Below, one piece after another: positions 9,341-17,256 of a DNA stretch of 64,000 bases (positions within the stretch are counted from its first letter, which is position 1; each line of letters begins with the position of its first letter). The stretch comes from Agromyces ramosus. GTDB taxonomy: Bacteria > Actinomycetota > Actinomycetes > Actinomycetales > Microbacteriaceae. Under the pieces are notes generated by a model. It searched no databases and was not told where the DNA came from. It worked only from the letters and a program-made list of their open reading frames with translations. The position numbers were made by a program, and so were the translations under genes. The stretch lies in the NCBI RefSeq assembly GCF_030817175.1, contig NZ_JAUSYY010000001.1:3782001-3846000 (forward strand), given 5' to 3'.

Positions 9341-10384
9341 GGATGTTGGTGTGGATCTTCATAGGGATCGCGACAATGCCCGTCTGGTCGTTCGCTCCAG
9401 CCGGCGACACGGTAGTTGACCCGATCGCTGCACGTTCTCGTGGGCACCGTTCCCATCCACCCTGACGACGACGGAGCCTGGGGCGACGATGCCACCAGCG
9501 AGATCGCCGCGCTGCCGTGGGGTCCCGACGCCTGCAACACGGTCGCCGGAAACGTGAAACCGGGTACGACTGGATGATGCAGAAGGCCGACGCTGCCTAC
9601 ATGATCGACTCGTGTAGGCCAGAGTCGCATTCGACAGGCTCCACACGCGGACGAGCCTGTAAGTAGGAAGTCGACGCTGGACAGCAACCGAACCCGTCAC
9701 GAAGGAGCAGCCGATCGGCGGCCAGTACGCCTCCCACTCCCGCGACGAAGCATCCGTCAGCCTTGAACCGTTGAAGTTGGACGTCTCGTTCCTCGCAGGC
9801 ACAGGCCAGCGCGATCCGGTCCGGATCGGGAAGGGCATAGCCGGCTGACGGCGCGGACCCAGAGGTCACAGCTTCAGCTCAGAGGGCTCGGCACGTGTAT
9901 TCACCACTTACTGCCTCGTTTCCATCTAGGCGCTGAGTGCGAGGACGGGGTCGGCGAGTACTTCGAGGGTGGACTCCGGATCGAGTCGCGACTGTTCGCA
10001 CGGCACTCGATGCGTTCACGTTTATCCAACGATTATTCGATCCGAGCCTCACGGAGTCACACCGAGGCGACCCGAGTAGTCTGAGATGTGCAGTTTCAGG
10101 ATCGGCGAGAAATCCCCGATCATGTCGAGATCGGTCGAGCAGTCGCCGAGGTTCCGGCGCCGGGGGAGTGGTCCTCGGGAGAGTCCATCGGTCACGGGTT
10201 CAAGTCCCGTCCGCCCTACCTCGAGAAATTCCCAGCGGTTCTGCTCGTCGCGAAGCAAATCGGTGCGCGCGGCGCCACCGTACTCCGACGACTCGAGTGT
10301 CTGATCGAAAGGCTGTGAGCCGGACTTGGGCGCGAACTACGAGCCGTGCAGCCGTCCCGGTGAGCGATCCGACTGATGGGTCCC
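9341..10384. other. One-kilobase stretch without an intact gene; decayed coding remnants
   Basis: No frame on either strand gives a protein I can recognise. Short coding-like stretches remain, for example a + strand run around 9440-9570 (translating to ...VPIHPDDDGAWGDDA...) that breaks by frameshift into DWMMQKADAAYM, and a - strand tail ending near 9930 (PESTLEVLADPVLALSA) reminiscent of a small antitoxin tail. These look like debris from lost genes. The stretch ends with a tRNA 3' half (separate entry). Local base composition is less GC-rich than the flanks, notably around 10020-10130. Confidence 0.5.
10194..10220 (+). pseudogene. 3' half of a tRNA gene (possible attachment-site remnant)
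   Basis: A perfect T arm (ACGGG, loop TTCAAGT, CCCGT) is followed by a seven-base acceptor strand CCGCCCT, discriminator A and CC. The matching 5' acceptor AGGGCGG, D arm and anticodon arm are not found upstream, so only the 3' half is present. Phage and integrative elements that recombine in tRNA genes leave such 3' fragments; that interpretation is inference. Confidence 0.6.
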
Positions 10385-11020
10385 TCAGTCGCGACGCTTC
10401 CACCACCGAGTTCGTGACGTCCTCTGCTCGTGCTCGAGCTGTTCGCGCTCCGCGGCCGCCTCACGTCGTCGGGCTTCGCGGCGCTCGCGCCATGCGCGAA
10501 CCTCATCGCCCGCGTCCCGAGTGGGCGTCACGACGGGCGGCCCGCCGAGCAATTGGCGGCGTGCCTCGATCACGCGCCGGTTGAAGTCCTCGACGGCCTC
10601 GCGCACCTCGGATTCGCGGTGCATTCGATCCAGCTGGGCCTCGAGTTGGGCGTTCTCGACCCGCAGGGTGAGCGCAGGCGGGCCCAATCCGCTCAGTTGC
10701 TCGCGCTCGATCTTGCGACGAATCCACCAGTCGGGGTCGTGCTGCCCAGTCAATCCATCGAGGGGCTTTCCCGCGCCCGGCAGGTTGTCGAATTCGCCGC
10801 GACGGATGGCCTGCTGGATCGCGTTCTCCACGTATGCCGACCGCTCAGCCTGCGTGGACGGTCCAGCCGGTTCGGGCGCCGCATCGGCGTCATCGGGCTC
10901 TTCGCCACACGCGATGGCCTCTTCACGGGCGAGGCGATCGAGCCGGTACTGCCACGCGGCGCGCTGAGGATCCTCGCTCAACCTCGCCCTCCCTCGCGGT
11001 ATCGGATTTCGATCTTCCAC
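10385..11020 (-). CDS. DUF1992 (DnaJC28-like) domain protein
   Basis: 211 residues from a GTG start. The diagnostic DUF1992 core is clear in the middle: IQQAIRRGEFDNLPGAGKPL, then a WWIRRKI segment. It is followed by a long charged helix rich in Arg and Glu, probably a coiled coil, to the C terminus (ending TRWWKRRD). The family is widespread in actinobacteria as a stand-alone protein and is related to the conserved domain of eukaryotic DNAJC28; its biochemical function is unknown. It stands alone, 117 bases from the next gene, at the right edge of the decayed region. Confidence 0.85.
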   Translation of the reverse strand: MEDRNPIPRGRARLSEDPQRAAWQYRLDRLAREEAIACGEEPDDADAAPEPAGPSTQAERSAYVENAIQQAIRRGEFDNLPGAGKPLDGLTGQHDPDWWIRRKIEREQLSGLGPPALTLRVENAQLEAQLDRMHRESEVREAVEDFNRRVIEARRQLLGGPPVVTPTRDAGDEVRAWRERREARRREAAAEREQLEHEQRTSRTRWWKRRD

Positions 11021-11137
11021 GATACGACGCCGCGCCTCAGGGTGCTCGTCGCAGGCGCCCCAGCCGATCCTTCAGCGGGCGACTGAGAGCGCGGCGAGCC
11101 GGACCTGACGCCGTGACCAGTCTGTGTGAACCTGACG

Positions 11138-11725
11138 TCAGCCGCGGGCCGGTGGGATCGTCTTGCGCATCACGGTCTTGCTCTTGCCGATGTGACGCTC
11201 GAACGTGAATCCCGCCTTCTCGAACATGGCCCTCGTGCCGTTGTGGAGGAACGAGGACGACGTCCTCTTGCCGGGGGCGAGCTCGTTAGGAAACGAGACG
11301 ACCTCGCCCCCGCCGGCCTGCGCGATCAGCTCGAGCGCGCCATCCAGCGCCTCCCGTGCCACTCCCGACCGTCGGTGGTCGCGATCGACGAAGAAGCAGG
11401 TGATGCGCCACGGTGCCGACTTGGTCTCGCCCGCGTCGTATTGCTTGCGATGGTAGATGTTCGGCAGCTCGACCGGACTGCCGAACTCGCACCACGCGAT
11501 CGCGTCGTCACCGTCGAAGACGAGCGCGGCGTGCGCGACGCCCTCCGCCACGAGTCGCTGCTTGAACGTCGGCCGGTCGTATTCGTCCTTGACGGTGTGC
11601 TCCGTGTCGTCATGGAAGTACGAGCAGTAGCACCCGCCCCAGACGCCGTTGTGCTTCTGCGCGAGCGCCAGCCACGCCGGGAAGGTCTCGGGAGTGAGCG
11701 GCTTGATCACATGCGAATTCGTCAC
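11138..11725 (-). CDS. GNAT family N-acetyltransferase
   Basis: Acyl-CoA-dependent acetyltransferase, substrate unknown. The acetyl-CoA-binding motif A is recognisable (ITCFFVDRDHRRSGVAREALDGA, in two parts: strand beta4 then R-x-x-G-V-A). A cysteine pair near the N terminus (GGCYCSYF) is typical of a small actinobacterial subgroup. I chose the GTG at 11725 (VTNSHVIKPL) because a GGTGAGG Shine-Dalgarno-like run precedes it and homology starts there, giving 195 residues. The frame is open further upstream to 11842, but that part overlaps a broken gene in another frame (11733-11837). Confidence 0.8.
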   Translation of the reverse strand: MTNSHVIKPLTPETFPAWLALAQKHNGVWGGCYCSYFHDDTEHTVKDEYDRPTFKQRLVAEGVAHAALVFDGDDAIAWCEFGSPVELPNIYHRKQYDAGETKSAPWRITCFFVDRDHRRSGVAREALDGALELIAQAGGGEVVSFPNELAPGKRTSSSFLHNGTRAMFEKAGFTFERHIGKSKTVMRKTIPPARG

Positions 11726-11732
11726 CACCACC

Positions 11733-11837
11733 TCACCCGCCACACGTCTCGACGCACGCGGCCCGCCAATCCGAGACTCGCGATTGCTCGTGGAAGGCGG
11801 CTGGCGTGTATCCAGTCGGAACGTCCTCATCGGCCAT
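11733..11837 (-). pseudogene. N-terminal fragment, possibly of a 4a-hydroxytetrahydrobiopterin dehydratase
   Basis: An ATG preceded by GAGGAG opens a 34-codon frame. Its residues up to DWR (MADEDVPTGYTPAAFHEQ, then SRVSDWR) resemble the head of actinobacterial pterin-carbinolamine dehydratases. After DWR the similarity stops and a TGA follows nine codons later, eight bases before the GNAT start. The simplest reading is a deletion that removed the rest of the gene and joined its start to the GNAT leader. The identification rests on about 20 residues. Confidence 0.35.
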
Positions 11838-12031
11838 GGCAACTCCTCGCGTCGGTGCTGCCAGTCTGCCGACTGGTTCCGACTTTCGACAAGATCGGCG
11901 CGGCCACCTGCGGGCGTACTCGTCGGATCCGACGACCGCCGTCAACGCAACGGCCTCTGGTCTCGTACCTGGCCAGGACCTCGCCGTCGGGAAACGTCCG
12001 GGTACCCAGCTGTTCCAGGGTGGTGAAGAAT

Positions 12032-12135
12032 GGCGTACCGCCAGACGGCTTCGTGCTCGTCGAGCTCGCGCCCGGGGTGACCACCGAGCAGGTGACGGAT
12101 GCCACGGGCGCGCCGTTCGTCCAGCCGTCAACGCG
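12032..12135 (+). pseudogene. C-terminal fragment of a 3-oxoacid CoA-transferase subunit B
   Basis: In one + strand frame the translation PDGFVLVELAPGVTTEQV, followed by TDATGAPFV, matches the very conserved last 30 residues of ScoB/AtoA-type CoA-transferase subunits. The rest of the gene is absent: upstream in this frame there is no CoA-transferase sequence, and the frame runs on past the normal end. This is debris of a lost gene in the same scar as the fragment at 11733-11837. About 300 bases (11838-12146) contain nothing else I can support. Confidence 0.6.
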
Positions 12136-12146
12136 GTGGCGTCGCA

Positions 12147-12572
12147 TCAGCGTTCGAGCAGCTCCTTCAATACCTGCAGATTCGCGGCGACGGAGGTCTG
12201 CACCTTCCGCGTGGCCAGGTTTGCGACGAGGCCCAGCGGGCCCGCCGCCGCGAGGTCCATATGGTTCGTGAGCGTCGTCGCGCCGCGCGCTTCGCTCAAC
12301 TCGTACGTCACGCGGCCGTGGAGGAATGCGAGGTCGCCGACGACGGCGAGCAACCGGTTCGGTTCGATCTCGACGACCTCGAACTCCTCCTCGCCCGGCG
12401 AGGGAAGTGTGCGGGTCTGTCGGTAACGGGTGCCGAGGCCGACCGGACCGCTCGTGAGCTTTCGTGTCTCACTGATCGCGTAATTCCAATTGGGAATGTT
12501 CTCGAATCGCGCAAGGTAGGCGAACACGGCGGCTTGCGGGCGGCTGATCGTCACGACGTTCTCGAACTTCAC
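12147..12572 (-). CDS. SRPBCC family (polyketide cyclase-like) protein
   Basis: 141 residues from a GTG start with GGGAG at good spacing. The sequence has the START/Bet-v1-like pattern: an N-terminal strand (FENVVTISRPQAAVFAYLARFENIPNW), a central antiparallel sheet, and a long C-terminal helix (TSVAANLQVLKELLER). Such proteins form a hydrophobic cavity that binds lipids or small ligands. No catalytic residues can be assigned and the ligand is unknown. It lies between the gene scar and the D-Ala-D-Ala ligase gene, on the same strand as the latter but downstream of it. Confidence 0.82.
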   Translation of the reverse strand: MKFENVVTISRPQAAVFAYLARFENIPNWNYAISETRKLTSGPVGLGTRYRQTRTLPSPGEEEFEVVEIEPNRLLAVVGDLAFLHGRVTYELSEARGATTLTNHMDLAAAGPLGLVANLATRKVQTSVAANLQVLKELLER

Positions 12573-12626
12573 GAAGGATCTCCCAATGGCTGCGGAATGG
12601 GCGGATGGGTGATGGCCGGACCGCCG

Positions 12627-13598
12627 TCAAGCTGAGACTGGGGGCGGCACCGTCGCGGCGCCGACCAGGCGGGCGACCAGCTCGTCATACGGTACTCCCG
12701 CGGCCGCGAACATGCGGGGCACCTGAGACGCGGCGGTCATCCCGGGCATCGTGTTGACCTCGTTGAGCACGGGACCGTCAGCGGTGAGGAAGAAGTCCAT
12801 TCGAGCGACTCCGTCGCAGCCGAGTGCGTCGAACATCCTCACGGCCGCTTCCCTCAGGGCCACGCGATCGGTGCTGCCCAGGTCGGCCGGCACCGTGAAG
12901 CGGGCGGTTCCGTCGTACTTGGTGGCCGTGTCGAACAGTCCCTCGGCGTGGATCTCCAACGGCGGTGGCGTCCACCGGCTGCCGTCGGCTTCGCTCAGGA
13001 CCGCGACGTCGATCTCGCGGCCGTACACGACGTCCTCGATGAGGATCCGATCGTCGTACTGAGCAGCGGTGCGGAGCGCCCCACCGAATTCGCCGGCTTC
13101 CCTCACCAATGTGACCCCGAAGCTGGAACCGGCGGAGACCGGCTTGACGACGACCTCGGTCTCGAAACCGATGCCTCCAAGGTCGGCTGCATGCACCAGC
13201 CGCCCGTGGGCGGTCCGTATCCCGACGGCTTCGGCGACGAGCTTGGTCGCCCATTTGTCCATGCCGATCGCTCCGGCACGCACGCCGGAACCGACCACGG
13301 GCTTGTGGGAGAGGGCGCACAGTGCTGCCAGTGTCCCGTCCTCACCCAGCGGGCCGTGGATTGCCGGAAAGACCACATCGGCTCGGGCGAGAAATGGGAG
13401 TGATGCGCTCAGCGAGTCGGCAGCGCTCGCTCCGAGGGGATCTCCGCGCAGTCTCCATCGCCCGTCGCGACCGATGGTGATGGCGGTGACCTCGAACCCG
13501 CCGCGGCGGAGCGCGCCATCGATGGCGGCAGCCGTCGCCAGGGAGACGTCGTGCTCGGCGTTCTGGCCGCCGCCGATGACCAAGACGTGGGGTTTCAT
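12627..13598 (-). CDS. ddl: D-alanine-D-alanine ligase family enzyme in a van-like cluster
   Basis: ATP-grasp ligase joining two D-amino acids to make the peptidoglycan-terminal dipeptide. 323 residues from the ATG at 13598, which overlaps the racemase stop as ATGA. Landmarks: NAEHDVSLATA near the N terminus, HGPLGEDGT, MDKWATK, a substrate-loop segment FDTATKYDG, and C-terminal metal-binding DFFLTADGPVLNEVNTMPG. The Lys-Tyr in the loop is the arrangement of D-Ala-D-Ala ligases, so D-lactate specificity is not indicated; whether D-Ala or D-Ser is the second substrate cannot be read securely. The usual QG after GEDGT is replaced (GEDGTLAAL). Neighbours (racemase, carboxypeptidase, two-component system) resemble glycopeptide-resistance modules. 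Confidence 0.88.
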   Translation of the reverse strand: MKPHVLVIGGGQNAEHDVSLATAAAIDGALRRGGFEVTAITIGRDGRWRLRGDPLGASAADSLSASLPFLARADVVFPAIHGPLGEDGTLAALCALSHKPVVGSGVRAGAIGMDKWATKLVAEAVGIRTAHGRLVHAADLGGIGFETEVVVKPVSAGSSFGVTLVREAGEFGGALRTAAQYDDRILIEDVVYGREIDVAVLSEADGSRWTPPPLEIHAEGLFDTATKYDGTARFTVPADLGSTDRVALREAAVRMFDALGCDGVARMDFFLTADGPVLNEVNTMPGMTAASQVPRMFAAAGVPYDELVARLVGAATVPPPVSA

Positions 13599-14725
13599 GC
13601 GATCGCCCTTCTCACGCGTGCTCCGATGCCAGTGACGATGGTGTGGGGTATGGTTCCGGCCCAGCGAGCCCATTCGTGGATGGTCGGGGTGGGGCCGCCC
13701 TTCGGACCGAACACGGTCGCGATCGTGCCGCGCGGAATCGAATCCGCTCCGGTGTCGATCACGATCTGGTCCATCGAGACGCGCCCGACGATCGGGTAGC
13801 GTCGCCCACGGATCTCCACCGAAGCCTCCGAACAGATCTCTCGCGGTATTCCGTCGGCGTACCCCAGGGGCAGGACACTGAGATTGGTGGATGTCCCGGT
13901 GACGAAGGTGCCGCCGTATCCGACCGGCGTTCCCGCCGCGGCGGTGGCGCCGTGCACGATCGCCGCGGTCAGACGCGCTGCGCCGTGCAGTTCGGTGGTC
14001 CCGGATGGATCGATGCCGACGAGACCCGCCCCGAGGCGGACCATTCCGAAGTGCGTCGCAGGGTCGCACAGCGTTCCCGAGGTTGCAGCCAGATGGGTGA
14101 GCGGGGCACCGAACCCTGCCGCCGTCATCCTTCGCCTGGCGCGGTGCATCTGAGCGACCGCGGACTCGTTGGCCTCGGGTTGCGCCTGATCGGCCAACGG
14201 CAGGTGCCCCATGAGACCCACGACGCGGATGCTCCCTCGCCGCTGCTCCTGCCGTGCGCGCGCGATCAGCGCATCCCAATCGCGCGTGGGGCAGCCCTCA
14301 CGTGCCATGCCGGTGTCCACGTACAGGTGGACTCGAACGTGGGCGGAGCCGTGCTCGAGCAGAGCCTCCAGTTCGTCGATCGAACCGATTGCGACGTCGA
14401 TCCGGTCGGCGGCGGCTGCCTCTGCGTCCACGCCGGACGGGTTCAACCACGTCAGGATCGGCACCGTGAGCCCTGCCGCGCGCAGCCGGGACGCGTCCGC
14501 GATGTCGGTCGTGCCAAGCCAGTCCGCTCCGGCCGCGACCGCGGCCTTCGCGACCGCGATGGCCCCGTGCCCGTACCCATCCGCTTTGACCACCGCCATG
14601 ATCCGCGCACGGGTCCGTCGCCGAGCGATCGCCACGTTCTGTGCGACCGCCTCGGAGAGAGTCTGCAAGGTGGGCTGCGAGAGGTGTCGGAGGCCGGGAC
14701 GGCGGAAGTCGACAGTGACGGTCAT
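13595..14725 (-). CDS. alr: Alanine racemase
   Basis: PLP-dependent racemase providing D-alanine (or, in VanT-like enzymes, D-serine). 376 residues from the ATG at 14725. The PLP lysine is in VVKADGYGHG near residue 48, and the catalytic-tyrosine region of the C-terminal beta domain is present (LGYADGIPR, GRVSMDQIVID). It has no N-terminal membrane domain, unlike enterococcal VanT, so it is soluble. It overlaps the carboxypeptidase stop and the ligase start as ATGA at both ends, so the three genes are translationally coupled. A housekeeping alr probably exists elsewhere; this copy looks dedicated to the cluster. Confidence 0.9.
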   Translation of the reverse strand: MTVTVDFRRPGLRHLSQPTLQTLSEAVAQNVAIARRRTRARIMAVVKADGYGHGAIAVAKAAVAAGADWLGTTDIADASRLRAAGLTVPILTWLNPSGVDAEAAAADRIDVAIGSIDELEALLEHGSAHVRVHLYVDTGMAREGCPTRDWDALIARARQEQRRGSIRVVGLMGHLPLADQAQPEANESAVAQMHRARRRMTAAGFGAPLTHLAATSGTLCDPATHFGMVRLGAGLVGIDPSGTTELHGAARLTAAIVHGATAAAGTPVGYGGTFVTGTSTNLSVLPLGYADGIPREICSEASVEIRGRRYPIVGRVSMDQIVIDTGADSIPRGTIATVFGPKGGPTPTIHEWARWAGTIPHTIVTGIGARVRRAIA

Positions 14726-15375
14726 TGCTGCATCCTCGGGTCTTGCGTGGGGTCGGCGAACATGGGTGGACAACCACGGTCGATCGCCTCTGGACGCAGT
14801 TCGTAGTGCCACGATTCGTTGCCGTAGATCTGGCACAGCCCGTACCCGGCGCCGTGTTCTGACAGCCACGCCGTGGCATCGTAGGACCCGATGTCGACCG
14901 CTTTCCCGGACACGTGGGCGGAGGTGTCCGCCGTGGCGACCCAACGCGCGGCTTCCTCTTCGGACCCGTAGTCGGAGACCGCCTCACGAAGCAGTTGATC
15001 CTGGTACTCAGCGGAACGCCATCCGCTGTTGACGGTGAACTCCACGCCGTCGTCCGCGGCAGCCATCGCCGCCGCGCGAACGGCGTGGAGCAGATCCGGG
15101 TCGAGGTTGGCGACGGCGGGATAGTCGTCGTCGAATACCGACACGCCGCCGGGCAGGATGCCGTCGTGCTCGCTGATTGCGCCGTCATCCGCCGCGATCG
15201 TCGTGCCCGGGTCGCCGGGAGGGACCTCGCTGAACGAGTGCGCCGATGACGACGCCGGCTCCGAGAGCTGAGAGACAACGGTTCCCGTGACCGCAGTCGC
15301 GACGACGACCAACCCGAGGGCGAAGAGCCCGAGACGTCTGCGGGGCCGTGTTCGTGCTGTTGCCGTTCGACTCAT
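14722..15375 (-). CDS. VanY-like D,D-carboxypeptidase (M15 family)
   Basis: Zinc peptidase that trims the terminal D-Ala from peptidoglycan stems. 217 residues from the ATG at 15375 (a TTG at 15387 is also in frame). An N-terminal basic stretch and a hydrophobic segment (LGLFALGLVVVATAVTGTVV) form a membrane anchor or signal peptide, placing the catalytic domain outside. The M15B motifs are complete: SGWRS, SAHVSGKAVDIG (His and Asp zinc ligands) and SWHYEL (catalytic Glu region and third His). It is the first gene of the coupled carboxypeptidase-racemase-ligase operon and is divergent from the two-component system, with an 86-base shared promoter region. Confidence 0.9.
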   Translation of the reverse strand: MSRTATARTRPRRRLGLFALGLVVVATAVTGTVVSQLSEPASSSAHSFSEVPPGDPGTTIAADDGAISEHDGILPGGVSVFDDDYPAVANLDPDLLHAVRAAAMAAADDGVEFTVNSGWRSAEYQDQLLREAVSDYGSEEEAARWVATADTSAHVSGKAVDIGSYDATAWLSEHGAGYGLCQIYGNESWHYELRPEAIDRGCPPMFADPTQDPRMQQ

Positions 15376-15449
15376 GCTGCCAGTCAAGGCCGCGAGCCGT
15401 TGCCGGCACGTATGGGGTTTTCGATACGCCGACGATATGCTCCGGCCCG

Positions 15450-15455
15450 TAGCAT
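15450..15455 (+). promoter_or_regulatory. -10 element of a leaderless promoter (response regulator gene)
   Basis: TAGCAT lies exactly six bases before the ATG at 15462, so transcription would start at the start codon. No Shine-Dalgarno is present. The same 86-base gap must also carry the promoter of the divergent carboxypeptidase operon. Confidence 0.55.
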
Positions 15456-15461
15456 CGAGGG

Positions 15462-16157
15462 ATGCGCGTGTTGGTCGTCGAGGATGAGCCCTACATGGCA
15501 GAGGCCATCCGCGACGGGCTCCGCCTCGAAGCGATCGCGGCCGACATCGCCGGCGACGGTGACACGGCTCTCGAGCTGCTGAGCGTCAACGCCTACGACA
15601 TCGCCGTGCTCGACCGCGACATCCCCGGGCCCTCCGGCGACGAGATCGCCGCACACATCGTCGCCTCCGGCAGCGGCATGCCGGTCCTCATGCTCACCGC
15701 GGCCGACCGCATCGACGACAAGGCCTCCGGGTTCGAGCTCGGCGCCGACGACTATCTCACCAAGCCGTTCGAACTCCGCGAACTGGTGCTCCGTCTCCGA
15801 GCGCTCGATCGCAGGCGCGCGCACAACAGGCCACCCGTGCGGGAGATCGCCGGACTGCGTCTGGATCCGTTCCGCCGCGAGGTCTACCGCGATGGCCGGT
15901 ACATCGCGCTCACCCGCAAGCAGTTCGCCGTGCTCGAAGTCCTCGTCGCAGCTGAAGGCGGCGTCATCAGCGCGGAAGAACTGCTGGAACGGGCCTGGGA
16001 CGAGAACGCCGATCCCTTCACCAATGCCGTGCGCATCACCGTCTCAGCCCTGCGCAAGCGGCTCGGAGAACCGTGGCTGATCGCAACGGTGGCCGGCGTC
16101 GGATACCGCATCGACACGCAGCCGGGCGCCGGGCGTCACGGAGCCGACCGTGCATAG
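15462..16157 (+). CDS. OmpR-family response regulator (VanR-like)
   Basis: DNA-binding response regulator of 231 residues. The receiver domain has the acidic pair in VVEDEPYM, the phospho-acceptor D51 in AVLDRDIPG, the switch threonine in MLTA and the lysine in LTKPFE. The C-terminal winged helix is of the OmpR/PhoB type (LTRKQFAVLEVLV, then NAVRITVSALRKRLG). It overlaps the sensor kinase by eight bases. Divergence from the carboxypeptidase-racemase-ligase operon suggests it controls that operon in response to a cell-envelope signal, as VanR does; this is inference. Confidence 0.92.
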   Translation: MRVLVVEDEPYMAEAIRDGLRLEAIAADIAGDGDTALELLSVNAYDIAVLDRDIPGPSGDEIAAHIVASGSGMPVLMLTAADRIDDKASGFELGADDYLTKPFELRELVLRLRALDRRRAHNRPPVREIAGLRLDPFRREVYRDGRYIALTRKQFAVLEVLVAAEGGVISAEELLERAWDENADPFTNAVRITVSALRKRLGEPWLIATVAGVGYRIDTQPGAGRHGADRA

Positions 16158-17229
16158 GGAGCGCGGTTTGAGTGCTCGCCTCAAGCTCACCCTGAGCTAC
16201 GCCGGGTTCCTGATGATCGCCGGTGCCGCCTTGCTCGCGGTCGTGTGGGTTTTCCTCCTGCGCTACGTCCCTGACGGTCCCATCATGGCCATCGGAGGGA
16301 GCGTGCCCAACCGTGACGACCTCGTGCGTGCGTTCGTGCCAGCCGTGGCTTGGGCTCTGGTCTTCCTGCTCGGATTCGGTCTGGTGGGAGGTTGGATCCT
16401 GTCGGGCCGCATGCTCGCGCCCCTGACTCGCATCACACGTGCCACCCGCCTCGCCGCGAACGGATCGCTCTCGCACCGCATCCACTTGGAAGGCCGCAAT
16501 GACGAGTTCCGCGAGCTCGCCGACGCCTTCGACGCCATGCTCGCGCGTCTCGAAGCGCATGTGGCGGAACAGCAGAGGTTCGCCGCCAATGCGTCGCACG
16601 AGCTCCGCACCCCCTTGGCGATCACGCAAACGCTGCTCGAAGTCGCCCGCGACCATCCGAACGGCGTCACGAGCGAGCTCGTCGAACGCCTCCGCGGCGT
16701 GAACACCCGAGCGATCGATCTCACGGAGGCACTCCTCGTGCTCAGCCACGCTGACCGGAGGTCGTTCGTCCGCGAACGCGTCGACCTGTCGCTGCTCGCG
16801 GAACAGGCCACCGAAACGCTGCTCCCGCTCGCCGAGAGGCGCGGGATCACCATCGACACCTCTGGCAAGGTCGCGCTTGCGCTCGGCTCGCACGCCCTCC
16901 TGCTGCAGCTGACGACGAACCTCGTGCACAACGCGATCGTGCACAACCTCGCTGAGGGCGGCACCGTGCGGGTCAGCACCGGCGTCGACCGCGCGGGCGT
17001 GACGCTGACGGTCGAGAACAGCGGTGAGAAGCTCAGTCCACAACTGGTGTCGACACTCACAGAACCGTTCCAGCGCGGCACCGAACGCATCCGAACCGAC
17101 CACGAAGGGGTCGGTCTCGGCCTGGCGATCGTGAAGAGCATCACCCAGGCACATGACGGCATCCTCACGCTCGCCCCCAGGGCCGCTGGAGGGCTCCGCG
17201 TCAGTGTGGAACTCCCGAGCGCCCACTGA
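16150..17229 (+). CDS. Sensor histidine kinase (VanS-like)
   Basis: 359 residues from a GTG start that overlaps the regulator gene. Two transmembrane segments (about residues 15-35 and 68-88) enclose a short extracytoplasmic loop of about 30 residues, followed by a HAMP region (SGRMLAPLTRI), the dimerisation and phospho-accepting H-box with H150 (NASHELRTPL), an N-box (NLVHNAIVHN) and G-boxes (GVGLGLAIVKS). The very short outer loop suggests sensing within or at the membrane and not by a large ligand-binding domain. Partner of the preceding response regulator. Confidence 0.92.
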   Translation: MHRERGLSARLKLTLSYAGFLMIAGAALLAVVWVFLLRYVPDGPIMAIGGSVPNRDDLVRAFVPAVAWALVFLLGFGLVGGWILSGRMLAPLTRITRATRLAANGSLSHRIHLEGRNDEFRELADAFDAMLARLEAHVAEQQRFAANASHELRTPLAITQTLLEVARDHPNGVTSELVERLRGVNTRAIDLTEALLVLSHADRRSFVRERVDLSLLAEQATETLLPLAERRGITIDTSGKVALALGSHALLLQLTTNLVHNAIVHNLAEGGTVRVSTGVDRAGVTLTVENSGEKLSPQLVSTLTEPFQRGTERIRTDHEGVGLGLAIVKSITQAHDGILTLAPRAAGGLRVSVELPSAH

Positions 17230-17244
17230 CACCGCCGAACCGAC

Positions 17245-17250
17245 TACGAT
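17245..17250 (+). promoter_or_regulatory. -10 element of a leaderless promoter (CGNR/LacI-HTH gene)
   Basis: TACGAT ends six bases before the ATG at 17257, with no ribosome-binding site in between. Confidence 0.5.
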
Positions 17251-17256
17251 GGTGTC

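Noticed and set aside
9304..9869. Three overlapping minus-strand frames of 90-159 codons after the GH1 gene
   Set aside because: They overlap each other in different frames, have no ribosome-binding site or recognisable domain, and lie in the decayed region.
10049..10258. 69-codon minus-strand frame over the tRNA fragment (contains GRTGLEPVTDGL)
   Set aside because: This peptide pattern is the well-known spurious translation of tRNA T-arm sequences.
11126..12271. 381-codon plus-strand frame from 11126
   Set aside because: Mostly antisense to the GNAT gene; only its part after 12032 is meaningful, as a CoA-transferase remnant.
12627..14279. 550-codon form of the D-Ala-D-Ala ligase frame
   Set aside because: The first 227 codons lie over the racemase gene in another frame; ATG 13598 with the ATGA overlap is the real start.
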